64,000 bases of DNA from Janibacter sp. HTCC2649 (GCF_000152705.1 NZ_CH672413.1:3042139-3106138), one strand, 5' to 3'. Counted from the stretch's first letter, positions 1 to 9,100 are shown. A program made the numbers and translations. The notes: generated by a model not told the origin, from the sequence alone.

Positions 1-57
1 GGCACGGACGACCTGGCCGCCGAAGGCATCGGTCGCTTCGGACCCAAGTACTCGTGA
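1..57 (+). CDS. C-terminal end of an unidentified protein (partial)
   Basis: An open frame in frame 1 runs from the window edge to a TGA at 55-57. It gives an 18-residue tail ending in GRFGPKYS. The stop lies directly against the stop of the convergent dehydrogenase on the other strand, so this is probably the real 3' end of a gene lying to the left. Too little is visible to name a family. A sugar kinase or related polyol enzyme would fit the neighbourhood, but that is only a guess from context. Confidence 0.4.
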   Translation, partial: GTDDLAAEGIGRFGPKYS

Positions 58-1107
58 TCATTCGTCCCAGGTGATGACGGCCTTGCCGGACGCACCGGCG
101 TCAGCCACGGCATACGCGTCCTGGGCGTCAGCCAGCGCGAAGCGGTGGGTGACGATCCGCTCGGGATGCTCACCCCAGCGCGACAGCAGGTCGAGCAGCT
201 CGGCCATGTGACCGAGCGACGTCACCCACGACCCGTGCAACGACACCTGCTTGTGGATCAACAGGTCGGAGACGGCGAAGTCGATCTGTCCACCTTCGCC
301 CACCATGACGCAGTTCCCGCGCGCGGCAGTGTGGGTGAGGGCAGCGACCCGGGCCCGGGCGTTGCCGCTGCAGTCGATCGTGACCTCGCACCCGCGTCCG
401 TCGGTGGCGTCGCCCACGGCATCGGCAAGCTCGGCGGGGTCGGTGACGATGATGTCGACGAGGCCGAGCTCGCGAGCGAGGGCGGCGCGCCCGGCGTGGG
501 GTTCGAGGCCGATGACGGTGGCGGCGCCGAGGTGGCGCCCGAGCATCGCGGCGGCGAGGCCCACCGGGCCGAGGCCCGTGACCAGCAGCCGGTCACGTCC
601 GCTGACGCCACCTCTCAACAAGCCTTCGTATGCCGTTCCGAACCCACACGAGACCAGCGCACCATCGACATGGGTCACGCCTTCGGGCAGGCGCAGGCAG
701 GACACGGCCTCGGCGACCATGAACTCCGCATGCCCACCGTCGCGCTGCCAGCCGTGCGCAGCGCGCGTCGGTGCGGTGCAGCCGATGGGGTAGCCGATCC
801 GGCATTCGGCGCAGGACCCGCACCCGGTGATGTGATAGACCGCGACGCCTTCGCCGACCTCGAGGGTCGTCACCCCGGGGCCGAGTTCGACGACGTCGCC
901 GCAGGGCTCGTGGCCCGCGATCACGCCCTGGTACGCCTCGGCTCCGTGGCCAAGGTGCTCGCGGTAGATCGCCCGAATGTCGCTGCCACAGATACCCGAA
1001 GCGCGCATCCGCAGCAGCACCTGCCCCGGCCCGGGCGTCGGAACATCGACGGTCACATGCTCCACGGTGCTGTCACCCGGCAGCCGCACGGCCTTCATCG
1101 TCGCCAT
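58..1107 (-). CDS. Zinc-dependent alcohol dehydrogenase, medium-chain family
   Basis: This 349-residue medium-chain dehydrogenase is of normal family length. The catalytic-zinc segment GICGSD and the GHEPCGDV helix lie in the N-terminal GroES-like domain. Four structural-zinc cysteines follow in GCGSCAECRIGYPIGC. The Rossmann nucleotide-binding loop reads GLGPVG near residue 180. It is the last gene of the leftward polyol operon; its ATG overlaps the upstream TGA by one base (TGATG), implying translational coupling. It probably oxidises a polyol or a keto-sugar intermediate from the mannitol/sorbitol pathway. It resembles threonine/sorbitol-type dehydrogenases, but the exact substrate cannot be read from sequence. 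An ATG three codons downstream is an alternative start. Confidence 0.85.
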   Translation of the reverse strand: MATMKAVRLPGDSTVEHVTVDVPTPGPGQVLLRMRASGICGSDIRAIYREHLGHGAEAYQGVIAGHEPCGDVVELGPGVTTLEVGEGVAVYHITGCGSCAECRIGYPIGCTAPTRAAHGWQRDGGHAEFMVAEAVSCLRLPEGVTHVDGALVSCGFGTAYEGLLRGGVSGRDRLLVTGLGPVGLAAAMLGRHLGAATVIGLEPHAGRAALARELGLVDIIVTDPAELADAVGDATDGRGCEVTIDCSGNARARVAALTHTAARGNCVMVGEGGQIDFAVSDLLIHKQVSLHGSWVTSLGHMAELLDLLSRWGEHPERIVTHRFALADAQDAYAVADAGASGKAVITWDE

Positions 1108-2174
1108 CAGGGGGCGCGGTCAGGACTGGGCACTGGATGGATGATCGACTTGATGGCCTTGGGGTCGGTGCGAGCGGCGGTGAGGGCGCCCTCCGTGCCC
1201 TCGAGGTCGAAGTGGCCGGTCGCCAGCGGTGTGAGGTTCACGCGACCTGATGCCACGAGGTCGATCGCGGTCGGCCAGGTGTTGGCGTACCGGAAGACTC
1301 CGGTCACCCACAGTTCGCGGTTCTGCACGTCACCCAGCGGCAGGGCCAACGTGTCGCCACCCATGCCGATGAGCACGACTCGTCCTGCCGGTGCCGCCAC
1401 GCGGATCGCGGCCTGCGTCGAACCCTCGTGTCCCGAGCACTCGAGGACGACATCGGGACCTGGGCGGCCGGCATACGCATCGGCCAGGGACTTCGACGAG
1501 ACGTCCACCGTCTTGGTCGCCCCCAGCGAGGAGGCCACAGACAACCGGTGCGCGTTGACGTCAGCCACGACGACTTCTGAAGCACCGAAGGCAACAGCGA
1601 CCTGCGCGGCCAGCTGACCCACTGGGCCGGCGCCGGTCACGAGGACCCGCACCCCCGGCGCGACACCAGCGCGCCGACAGGCCCAGATCCCGACCGACAG
1701 GGGCTCGAGCATGGCGCCCTCGTCGAGCGACACCGAGTCGGGCAGGGCGAAGGCGAACGACGACGGGTGCACGACGTACTCCGCGAGTGTCCCGTCGATC
1801 GGCGGCGTCGCGTGGAAGACCATGTCGGGGCAGAGGTTGTAGTGACCGGCGAGGCACTGGGCGCACGAGCGACAGGGCACCCCCGGCTCGATCGCGACCC
1901 GCTCACCGATGCGCGCCGGGTCCACGCCCGACCCGACACCCACGATGACGCCGGCGCTCTCGTGCCCCAGCACCATCGGGCCGGTGACGATGTGCTCGCC
2001 GATCCGGCCATGGTCGAAGTAGTGCGTGTCCGAGCCGCACACCCCGACCGAGCGCACCTCGATGAGCACCTCATCGGCCGCGGGCGAGGGCACCGGTCGG
2101 GTCTCCATGACGATCGATCCCGGCTCGGCCAGGACAGCCACCCGCATCGTGTCGGGCAGCGCTTCAGTCGTCAT
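1107..2174 (-). CDS. Sorbitol/xylitol (L-iditol 2-) dehydrogenase-like zinc enzyme
   Basis: A 355-residue zinc medium-chain dehydrogenase. The N-terminal segment GVCGSDTHYFDHGRIG closely matches the signature of polyol (sorbitol, xylitol) dehydrogenases, where Cys and the following GHESAG His/Glu bind catalytic zinc. Structural-zinc cysteines lie in PCRSCAQCLAGHYNLC. The NAD-binding loop is GAGPVG. Its ATG overlaps the stop of the mannitol dehydrogenase by four bases (ATGA), so the two are coupled. Expected reaction: NAD-dependent oxidation of a sugar alcohol at C2 to a ketose, in the cytoplasm, following uptake by the ABC transporter encoded upstream. Whether the physiological substrate is sorbitol, xylitol or another polyol is not decidable here. 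Confidence 0.85.
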   Translation of the reverse strand: MTTEALPDTMRVAVLAEPGSIVMETRPVPSPAADEVLIEVRSVGVCGSDTHYFDHGRIGEHIVTGPMVLGHESAGVIVGVGSGVDPARIGERVAIEPGVPCRSCAQCLAGHYNLCPDMVFHATPPIDGTLAEYVVHPSSFAFALPDSVSLDEGAMLEPLSVGIWACRRAGVAPGVRVLVTGAGPVGQLAAQVAVAFGASEVVVADVNAHRLSVASSLGATKTVDVSSKSLADAYAGRPGPDVVLECSGHEGSTQAAIRVAAPAGRVVLIGMGGDTLALPLGDVQNRELWVTGVFRYANTWPTAIDLVASGRVNLTPLATGHFDLEGTEGALTAARTDPKAIKSIIHPVPSPDRAP

Positions 2175-3667
2175 CGATTGGACTCCAGGTCTTCGAGGGT
2201 GGTGCGAGCACCATTGTCGTGCAACGACTTCAAGAACGCGGCGTATGCCGTGGTGAACGGTTCGTTGTCGACGAGACTTCCGAAGAAGTCCCGGTCGCGC
2301 AGGAACGCGAGCTCGTCGTCCTCGTAGGCGCGGGCCGCGGCCATGACCTTGTCGCGGTGTCGGTCGACGACCTCGATGGGTTCGCCCTTCTCATCGACAC
2401 CTTCGGCGTAGCGGGCCCACGACGCGACGATGAGCGCCGACCGCTCGAACGATCCGCCCGACTCGAGGTTCGCCTGGATCACCGGGACGAGCCACTTCGG
2501 GATGCGGTCCGAGCTCTCGGCGCACAGCCGCGCCAATGTGTCGCGCACCTCGGGGTTGGCGAAGCGCTCGATGAGCTGACGCCGATAGACGTTGAGGTCG
2601 ACACCCGGCACCTGCGGCAGCGTCGGCGTCCCCTCCTCCTTCATGTAGCCCAGGAGGAACTCGGCGAACAGCGGGTCCTGCGCGACCTCGTGCGCATAGC
2701 GATGGCCCGACAGGTAGCCGAGGTAGCACAGGGCCTGGTGGCTCGCATTGAGCAGCCGCAGCTTCATCAGCTCATAGGGCACGACGTCATCGACGATCTG
2801 CACTCCCACGTCCTCGAACGGTGGTCTGCCCGAGGGGAAGTGGTCCTCGAGCACCCACTGCGTGAAGGGCTCGCACACCACGGGCCACGCATCCTCGACT
2901 CCGAAGTTCTCCTTCAGCGCCGCGATGTCCTCCGGGGAGGTGACAGGCGTGATCCGGTCGACCATGCAGTTGGGGAAGGCGACGTTCTCCTCCATCCAGG
3001 CGCCGAGCTCAGGATCCTTGAGGCGCGCGAACGCCACGATCATCTTCTTCGCGACATCGCCGTTGCCGGGAAGGTTGTCGCACGACATGACCGTGAAGGG
3101 CTCGACGCCCGCTTCTCGGCGACGCCGCGCGGCCTCGACGACGAAACCGAACATGCTCTGCGGCATACCCTCGTCGTCGTTCTTGAGCGACAGATCCGAC
3201 TGCAGGACAGGGTCATTCGCGTCGAACTCACCCGTCACCTGGTTGACGTGGTAGCCGCCCTCGGTGACCGTCAGCGACACGATGCGCGTCGCCTGGTCAA
3301 TGAGTCGGTCGAGGACCGCACCGGGGTCGTCGGGGGCAAAGAGGTAGCCGACCATCGACCCGATGACGCGCGGCTCGAGCCGCCCATCGGGATGCTTGAC
3401 GACGAGCGTGAAGAGGTTGTCCTGGGCGGCCATGGCGTCGCGCATCCGCGCGTCGCCGGGCATGAGCCCGACGCCGACGATGCCCCAGTCGAGAGCCTCG
3501 CCGTTGTTCATGAGGGCGTCGAGATACATCGCCTGGTGCGCCCGGTGGAAGCCGCCGACCCCGAAGTGGACGATGCCCGGGGTCACGGCAGAGCGGTCGT
3601 AGGCCGGCCGCCCCACCTCCTGCGGCAGGTCACCCAACGTGGCCGACGAGAGCCTGGCACCTGTCAC
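2171..3667 (-). CDS. Mannitol 2-dehydrogenase (long-chain polyol dehydrogenase)
   Basis: This 498-residue protein belongs to the mannitol/fructuronate dehydrogenase family (N-terminal Rossmann plus C-terminal mannitol dehydrogenase domain). Diagnostic segments are HFGVGGFHRAHQAMY near the N terminus, the loop VVKHPDGR, DNLPGNG, and the catalytic-region motif KLRLLNASHQALCYLG with its Lys, Asn and His. The reading frame stays open far upstream, but the family N terminus (ARLSSATLGDLP) and a GTG that overlaps the permease TGA by four bases (GTGA) fix the start at 3667. It would convert D-mannitol to D-fructose with NAD. It is the first catabolic gene after the transporter genes. Confidence 0.93.
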   Translation of the reverse strand: MTGARLSSATLGDLPQEVGRPAYDRSAVTPGIVHFGVGGFHRAHQAMYLDALMNNGEALDWGIVGVGLMPGDARMRDAMAAQDNLFTLVVKHPDGRLEPRVIGSMVGYLFAPDDPGAVLDRLIDQATRIVSLTVTEGGYHVNQVTGEFDANDPVLQSDLSLKNDDEGMPQSMFGFVVEAARRRREAGVEPFTVMSCDNLPGNGDVAKKMIVAFARLKDPELGAWMEENVAFPNCMVDRITPVTSPEDIAALKENFGVEDAWPVVCEPFTQWVLEDHFPSGRPPFEDVGVQIVDDVVPYELMKLRLLNASHQALCYLGYLSGHRYAHEVAQDPLFAEFLLGYMKEEGTPTLPQVPGVDLNVYRRQLIERFANPEVRDTLARLCAESSDRIPKWLVPVIQANLESGGSFERSALIVASWARYAEGVDEKGEPIEVVDRHRDKVMAAARAYEDDELAFLRDRDFFGSLVDNEPFTTAYAAFLKSLHDNGARTTLEDLESNR

Positions 3668-4563
3668 TTGACGGCGCCCATGGAGAGGCCCTGGACGAGC
3701 TTGTCCTGCGCGGCGAACCCGGCGGCGAGCACCGGCAATGAGACGACGAAGGACGCCGCACACACCTTCGCGAGGAACAGGCCCTGGCTGGTCACGAACC
3801 CAGTCAAGAACACTGGGGCCGTTCCCGCAACGGTCCCGGTGAGGACGCGGGCCAGGAGCAGCTCGTTCCAGCTGAAGATGAAGCAGATCAGTGCTGCTGC
3901 GGCGATGCCCGGCATGACGACGGGCGCGATGACCTTGCGCAGCGTCACGGTGAGCGAGGCGCCGTCGACCTGGGCGGCCTCGAGCATCTCGACCGGAACC
4001 TCCGCGAGGAAGGAGCGCAACATCCACACGGCGATCGGCAGGTTCATCGACGTGTACAGGATGATGAGCAGCCAGATGTTGTCGAGCAGGTTGACCTTCT
4101 GCGCGAACAGGTAGATCGGCAGGATGCCCGCGACGATCGGCAGCATCTTGGTCGACAGGAAGAAGAAGAGGACATCGGTCCATTTCTTCACCGGCCGGAT
4201 CGACAGGGCGTAGGCCGCGGGGAACGCCAGCAGGAGCACGAGGAGCGTCGACAGGACGCTGGCCGTCAGCGAGTTGAGCAACGGCGGCCACGGCCCGGCG
4301 GCGAAGAACGACCGGTAGCCGTCGAGGCTCAGGGGTGCGAACAGGCTGGGCGGGTTCGTCGCCGCGTCCTCCTCCTTGTGGAACGACGTGAGGATCATCC
4401 ACACGACGGGCAGCGCGAACGCCAGCCCACAGAACCACGCCGCCATGGTGAGGAGGATGTGCGACTTCGGCGACTTGTGGTGGTTGATCGCCTGAGCCTC
4501 GCGGTCCGAGGACGCCACCTCCGCGCCGTCCTTGAACTCTCGCTCGTCAGTAGTTGTAGCCAT
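3664..4563 (-). CDS. Sugar/polyol ABC transporter permease, MalG type
   Basis: A 299-residue inner-membrane permease of the carbohydrate-uptake-1 family with six predicted helices. The cytoplasmic coupling motif (EAA loop) reads EAAQVDGASLTVTLRKVIAPVVMPG near residue 205 in interrupted form (EAAQVDGAS, then VIAPVVMPG). Two stretches of the protein carry the typical FHKEED and ATNPPSLF periplasmic start of MalG-like subunits. The start ATG overlaps the preceding permease stop by one base. It pairs with the MalF-type subunit to form the channel. No ATPase gene accompanies them. Confidence 0.92.
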   Translation of the reverse strand: MATTTDEREFKDGAEVASSDREAQAINHHKSPKSHILLTMAAWFCGLAFALPVVWMILTSFHKEEDAATNPPSLFAPLSLDGYRSFFAAGPWPPLLNSLTASVLSTLLVLLLAFPAAYALSIRPVKKWTDVLFFFLSTKMLPIVAGILPIYLFAQKVNLLDNIWLLIILYTSMNLPIAVWMLRSFLAEVPVEMLEAAQVDGASLTVTLRKVIAPVVMPGIAAAALICFIFSWNELLLARVLTGTVAGTAPVFLTGFVTSQGLFLAKVCAASFVVSLPVLAAGFAAQDKLVQGLSMGAVK

Positions 4564-5555
4564 CAGTTCTCATCCTTGAAGAGGCTGAACGCGGTTCGCA
4601 ACGCCAGCGTCGCGATGATGATGGTGCCGACCACGACGACCACGCCTGCGGCAGAGGCCCGTCCGTAGTCCTGGGCGGTGTAGAAGGTCTGGTAGATGAA
4701 GTACGGCAGGTTCGCCGTGCCCAGGCCACCGGACGTGATCGTGAAGACGTGGTCGAAGTTCTGCACGACATAGATCGCGCCGAGCAGTCCGCTCAGCTCG
4801 ATGTACTGCCTCATGTGCGGCAGCGTCATCGTGCGGAAGATCTGCCACGCACTCGCACCATCGATGCGCGCCGCCTCGACGACATCGAGCGGTCGGGACT
4901 GCAACCCGGCCAGCAGGATGAGCATCATGAACGGCGTCCACTGCCACACGAGCGCGGCGACGATGGAGATGAGCGGGTTGTTGCTGATCCAGTCGGGCTG
5001 CGGCGCGTTCTCACCGAACACCGCCTTGAGCAGCCCGTTGAACAGCCCGTACTCGGGGTTGTAGAGGGCGTGCTTCCAGAGCAGGGCCGCAGCGACCGGG
5101 ACGACGAGGAACGGCGTGATCATCAGCGTGCGGACGATCCCGCGACCCATGAACTTGCGGTCGAGCAGCAGCGCGATGGCCATGCCCAGGACGAGGCTGA
5201 TGCCGACGACGAGCACCGTGAGCATGACCGTCACGATGACCGCGTTGCGGGTGTTGCTGTCGGTGAAGACGCGGGCGAAGTTGTCGAAGCCCGCGAAACC
5301 CCGCTCGTCCGGGTAGTAGGCGTTCCAGTTCATGAACGACACGACGATCGTCGCGACGAACGGCAGCTGGGTGAGGATGATGACGAAGATCAGCGCCGGC
5401 AGCAGGGGTGCTCGCCGCGACCAGTCACCGGCCTTGGCCAGCTTCGTGGCGCGGGCCGCATTCTCCTTCGGGCTCCGTCCGGAACTGTCGGTCGACGACG
5501 GGACGGGACTGTCCGGCATACCCGATTCACCTGTCACAGAGACGTCGGAACTCAT
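4563..5555 (-). CDS. Sugar/polyol ABC transporter permease, MalF type
   Basis: A 330-residue permease with an extended polar N terminus (about 45 residues, Ser/Pro-rich), then six membrane segments starting at LLPALIFVIILTQLPF. The EAA coupling loop is EAARIDGASAWQIFRTMTLP. It overlaps the upstream binding-protein stop by four bases (ATGA). With the MalG-type partner it should import mannitol, sorbitol or a similar polyol. The assignment to polyols rests on operon context rather than on the permease sequence. Confidence 0.92.
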   Translation of the reverse strand: MSSDVSVTGESGMPDSPVPSSTDSSGRSPKENAARATKLAKAGDWSRRAPLLPALIFVIILTQLPFVATIVVSFMNWNAYYPDERGFAGFDNFARVFTDSNTRNAVIVTVMLTVLVVGISLVLGMAIALLLDRKFMGRGIVRTLMITPFLVVPVAAALLWKHALYNPEYGLFNGLLKAVFGENAPQPDWISNNPLISIVAALVWQWTPFMMLILLAGLQSRPLDVVEAARIDGASAWQIFRTMTLPHMRQYIELSGLLGAIYVVQNFDHVFTITSGGLGTANLPYFIYQTFYTAQDYGRASAAGVVVVVGTIIIATLALRTAFSLFKDEN

Positions 5556-6961
5556 TTCCCACTCCTCGTCTGGTAGCGCTCCGCGACATCCTCGGCGAGG
5601 TCCTGCCCTCGATCGAGGGCCTCCTGGACGGTCTTCTGGCCCGCGATGGCCGAGCTGACGTCCTGGCTGACCTGCGTGCCGAGATCGGGGAACTCGGGGA
5701 TGTCGACGAACTGGATGCCGATCGCGGGGCGCTTCTGCACACCGGGATTCGTCGGATCGGCGTTCTCGATCGCGGACTTCGTCGGCTCAGCGAAGGCCGA
5801 GGCGACCTTGAGGTAGTCGGCGTTCTCGTAGGTCGAGGCGCGCTTGCCGGCGGGGACCCGGGTCCAGCCGAGCTCCTGGCCGACGAGCTGCTCGTACTCC
5901 TTGCTCGACGCCCAGGACACGAACTTCCAGGCGTTGTCCTTCTTCTGGCTGGCCTGCTGGATGCTCCACGACCACGCGTAGAGCCAGCCGGCGGAGTCGG
6001 TCTTGACGACCGGCGCGGGGGCGTAGCCGAACTTGCCCTTGTTGGGTGAGTCGTCGGCTTCGAGGGTGCCGGCGGCGGAGGTGGCGTCGTACCACATGGC
6101 CACGTTGCCCTGGACGAGGTTGTTGAGGCATTCGGTGAATCCAGCCTGAGGAGCGCCGTTTTCGCCGTGCTTGCGGACGAGGTCGACATAGAACTGGACG
6201 GCCGCGACGAACTCGGGGGAGTTGACCCCGGGGGTCCAGTCCTCGTTGAACCAGGTGCCGCCGAAGGTGTTGACGACGGTCGTCAGCGGGGCGAAGATCT
6301 GGCCCCAGCCGGGCTGGCCGCGCAGGCAGATGCCCTTCATGCCGGGCTCGGCGCCATCGACCTTGGCCGCGATGTCGGCGACCTCGTCCCACGTCGGCTT
6401 GTCCGGCATCGTCACGCCCTTGGCCGCGAGGACGTCCTTGCGATACATGAGGAACGAGGACTCGCCGTAGAACGGCTCCCCGTAGACCTTGCCCTCGCTC
6501 GACAGGGACGTCGTCATCGGACCGAGGATGTCGTCCTGGTCGAACTCGGGGTCCTTGGCGATGAAGTCGTCGAGCGGCGCGATCCACTTGGCCTTGGCAT
6601 AGATCGGGATCTCGAAGTTCGACAGCGTCGCCACGTCGTACTGACCGGCCTGGCTCGAGAACTCCTGGCTGATCTTGTCGCGCACGTCGTTCTCGGGGAG
6701 GACGGTGAAGTTGACCCGGATCCCCGTCTCGGCCGTGAAGTGCTTGGCCGTGAGCTGTTGGAGGTCGACCATCTGCGGGTTGTTGACCATGAGGACGTCG
6801 ATCGAGTCGGCGCCGCCACCGCCCACTCCGCCGCCGCCCCAGCCGGCGCAACCGGTGAGCGCGACGGAAATCAAGGCTGCCGTGGCGACCGCGGTCGGCC
6901 GGCGCTTTTGATGGCCGCGCCGCTGGTCCAGTGCTGGGGTATGCCGTGTGCTCCCGGGCAT
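5552..6961 (-). CDS. Polyol ABC transporter substrate-binding lipoprotein
   Basis: A 469-residue extracellular binding protein (family 1, as in sorbitol/mannitol SmoE). A basic N terminus and hydrophobic core end in the lipobox LTGC near residue 38, followed by a flexible glycine-rich linker (WGGGGVGGGG). The mature part has the two-lobed fold hallmarks NPQMVDLQQLT, a mid-domain YGEPFYGESSFLMYRKD, and WAWSIQQ-like segments. A strong Shine-Dalgarno AGGAGG lies six bases before the ATG. It heads the six-gene operon, so it sets which sugar the system captures. The operon as seen contains no MalK/MsiK-type ATPase, which must be supplied from elsewhere. Confidence 0.93.
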   Translation of the reverse strand: MPGSTRHTPALDQRRGHQKRRPTAVATAALISVALTGCAGWGGGGVGGGGADSIDVLMVNNPQMVDLQQLTAKHFTAETGIRVNFTVLPENDVRDKISQEFSSQAGQYDVATLSNFEIPIYAKAKWIAPLDDFIAKDPEFDQDDILGPMTTSLSSEGKVYGEPFYGESSFLMYRKDVLAAKGVTMPDKPTWDEVADIAAKVDGAEPGMKGICLRGQPGWGQIFAPLTTVVNTFGGTWFNEDWTPGVNSPEFVAAVQFYVDLVRKHGENGAPQAGFTECLNNLVQGNVAMWYDATSAAGTLEADDSPNKGKFGYAPAPVVKTDSAGWLYAWSWSIQQASQKKDNAWKFVSWASSKEYEQLVGQELGWTRVPAGKRASTYENADYLKVASAFAEPTKSAIENADPTNPGVQKRPAIGIQFVDIPEFPDLGTQVSQDVSSAIAGQKTVQEALDRGQDLAEDVAERYQTRSGK

Positions 6962-7025
6962 CGTTGCCCTCCTGTTCGCCGCGTCGCCCGTTGCTGTTGA
7001 GAGCTTGGGCTGTTCAGATCATGGT

Positions 7026-7039
7026 CGCTCAAATGAGCG
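7026..7039. promoter_or_regulatory. Palindrome in the divergent polyol-operon/regulator promoter region
   Basis: The 174-bp gap between the binding-protein gene and the SorC-type gene holds an inverted repeat, CGCTCA-AA-TGAGCG. It is close to the middle of the divergent region. Such a site is a plausible operator for the adjacent sugar-responsive regulator, which would repress or activate both directions. The binding is inferred; other half-sites (GTTGTCAACAG near 7078-7088) also lie in this gap. Confidence 0.4.
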
Positions 7040-7135
7040 CGTATGCTGCACACATGAGCCTGTATGACCCGCGTCACGTTGTCAACAGGTCTGTTCGAAA
7101 CCAGACGGATTTCGGTCCGGGGGAGGATGTGGCTC

Positions 7136-8074
7136 GTGCCTGAGGTTCTTGGTCCATCGGAGGCGGTGCTCGCCGCGGCTGTCGCGCGCCGTCATCTCCT
7201 CGACGGGGAGTCCAAGGTCGACCTCGCGACCTCCCTGGGGATCAGCCGTTTCAAGGTCGCTCGCTTGTTGGAAGCGGCCCGGGAGAGCGGCATGGTGAAG
7301 ATCGAGATCGTGTCGCCACTCGGCATCGACACGGACCGTTCAGGGGCCCTGCGTGAGGCCCTCGGGCTCCAACACTGTGTCGTCGTTCCGGGGTCGGGCG
7401 CGCAGGCCGACCCGGGCGTATCCGTCGCTGCCGCAGCCCTGCTCACCGAAATCGTCACCGACCGCGACGTACTCGGACTGCCGTGGAGCCGGTCCGTGAG
7501 CCGCATGGTCGACGTGCTCCAGAGCCTGCCCAAGATCCCCGTCGTCCAGCTCAGTGGCGCGATGGTCACGCCCGAGGAGGACAGCAGCTCCGTCGACGTC
7601 GTGCGCCGGGCCGGTCGCATCGCCGGGGGTGGGCGACACGTCTTCTATTCACCCCTGCTCCTCGACGACGCCGCCAGCGCCGAGGTCATGCGCCGTCAGC
7701 CACCGGTGCGCAAGGCCCTCGACCACGTGGCCGACGTGACCCTGGCCGTCATCGGCCTTGGCGCCTGGGCGCCCGACGTCTCGACGATCCACGGAGTCCT
7801 CAGCCCGGCCGAGCGCAGGGCCGTGACGAAGGCCGGCGCGGTCGGCGAGGCGGCGGGAGTCTTCTTCGACGCCAACGGCGTCGTCGTCGACACCCCGCTC
7901 ACAGCGAGAATCGTCGGTCTCACCGGAACCCAGCTGCACGGCATACGCCATGTCATCGCGATCGCCCACGGACCCCAGAAGGTCGAGGCGATCGGAGCGG
8001 CCGTGAGGGGCGGTCTCATCGACTCCCTCGTGACCACCGCCGAAACCGCCGACGCCCTCCTCGCGAGCCACTGA
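7136..8074 (+). CDS. SorC/DeoR-family sugar-binding transcriptional regulator
   Basis: This protein of about 312 residues has an N-terminal helix-turn-helix (LASHLLDGESKVDLATSLGIS-type region; SKVDLATSLGISRFKVARLL) and a long C-terminal SorC sugar-phosphate-binding domain. That domain carries LPWSRSVSRMVDVLQ and IAIAHGPQKVEAIGAAVRGG. The GTG at 7136 sits nine bases after GGGGGAGG and matches where family members begin; ATGs at 7064 and 7127 are in frame but less well placed. Divergent placement next to the polyol operon strongly suggests it controls that operon in response to a phosphorylated sugar or polyol. Confidence 0.88.
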   Translation: MPEVLGPSEAVLAAAVARRHLLDGESKVDLATSLGISRFKVARLLEAARESGMVKIEIVSPLGIDTDRSGALREALGLQHCVVVPGSGAQADPGVSVAAAALLTEIVTDRDVLGLPWSRSVSRMVDVLQSLPKIPVVQLSGAMVTPEEDSSSVDVVRRAGRIAGGGRHVFYSPLLLDDAASAEVMRRQPPVRKALDHVADVTLAVIGLGAWAPDVSTIHGVLSPAERRAVTKAGAVGEAAGVFFDANGVVVDTPLTARIVGLTGTQLHGIRHVIAIAHGPQKVEAIGAAVRGGLIDSLVTTAETADALLASH

Positions 8075-8087
8075 CCCGCCGACAACT

Positions 8088-8108
8088 TTCGACCAATAGG
8101 TCACGAAT
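8088..8108. repeat. Short hairpin resembling the element at 53.2 kb
   Basis: Between the convergent SorC-type gene and the epimerase gene lies GACC-AATA-GGTC, flanked by TTCG and CACGAAT. The 21-base stretch matches 19 positions of the left arm of the hairpin at 53224-53244, and similarity continues into the flanking GC-rich bases. It may be a worn-down terminator of the same family. Confidence 0.4.
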
Positions 8109-8117
8109 TGCCGGGCG

Positions 8118-9068
8118 TCAGTGGGAGGGTGCGGGTGGCTCCGGGACGAAGCCGGCGTCGGCGAGGTTCTGGCGCAGGGACTCGTCGAGCGGCGTGAACT
8201 CGCCACCGAAGCGCGCCTCCGTCTCCGTGGTGTCGAGGAGGAATGGACGCCGGAACTGGTAGGCCATCTCGAGCGTGGCGCGCGCGGTGGAGTTGAAGAG
8301 GCCGGCGATCTGCATCACGGTGCCGGGCAGCGGGCTGACCCTGACCGGCGGCCAGCCAGCGATCTCGCCGGCGCGGGCCGCGAGGTCTCGGATCGAGACG
8401 GCTGGCGGGCTCGGCACCATCCAGTAGCGACCGTGCGCGCTCGGGTCGAGCGCGGCCTTGACGAGGAGGCGTCCGGCATCGCCCGGGTTGGTCCACGTGT
8501 GGGGGACGTCGAGGTCGCCGGGGATGAAGGCGCGTTGGCCCTTGGCGGTCCGGCCGTAGGCGATCATGCTCAGCAACGATGGCCCGTGGCCGACGTAGTC
8601 GGAGCCGCGCACGGCCACCGCGCCCCCGATGCGACCGGCGTCGGCGGCGGCGAGCAGGTCCTGCCACATCTTCATCCGGATCGCGCCCTTCTTGCTGCTG
8701 GGGCGGTCGGGGAGGGCGGCCGACATGGGGACGTCGACGGGGCCGAATGGGTAGAGGTTGTCGACCACTGCGACGACGGCGCCGGAGCGCTCGGCCGCGG
8801 CGAGGATCGACGCGGCCAGCGGGGGCCAGGTCGTCGCCCACGCGTTGTAGTTGGCCGGGTTGAGGGCGTTGTGGATGACGTCGGCGCCCTTGGCGATGGC
8901 CGACAGGGCGTCGGGGTCGGCGACATCGGCGCGCACCTTCTCGGCGCCGTCGGGTCCACCGCCGGAACGGGTCACGACGACGACGTCCTCCCCACGCTCG
9001 TGGAGGTCGGACGCGATCGCCGTCCCCACCGGACCTGCACCCAGCACCACGTGTCGTCCCATGACCAT
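8118..9068 (-). CDS. NAD-dependent epimerase/dehydratase-family protein
   Basis: A 316-residue atypical short-chain dehydrogenase. The N terminus VVLGAGPVGTAIASDL is the Rossmann nucleotide-binding loop. It is followed by VVVVTRSGG, ADVADPDALSAIAKGADVIHNAL and a central NLYPFGPVDVPM region with weak similarity to the usual YxxxK area. The substrate is unknown; the sequence resembles NmrA/epimerase-like proteins of 300-320 residues. It is divergent from a TetR gene across a region with three palindromes, so its expression is probably controlled by that regulator. An ATG two codons downstream (9062) is an alternative start. Confidence 0.8.
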   Translation of the reverse strand: MVMGRHVVLGAGPVGTAIASDLHERGEDVVVVTRSGGGPDGAEKVRADVADPDALSAIAKGADVIHNALNPANYNAWATTWPPLAASILAAAERSGAVVAVVDNLYPFGPVDVPMSAALPDRPSSKKGAIRMKMWQDLLAAADAGRIGGAVAVRGSDYVGHGPSLLSMIAYGRTAKGQRAFIPGDLDVPHTWTNPGDAGRLLVKAALDPSAHGRYWMVPSPPAVSIRDLAARAGEIAGWPPVRVSPLPGTVMQIAGLFNSTARATLEMAYQFRRPFLLDTTETEARFGGEFTPLDESLRQNLADAGFVPEPPAPSH

Positions 9069-9100
9069 CCTCCAGCTCGAACCCGGCTCGCTGCCATTCA

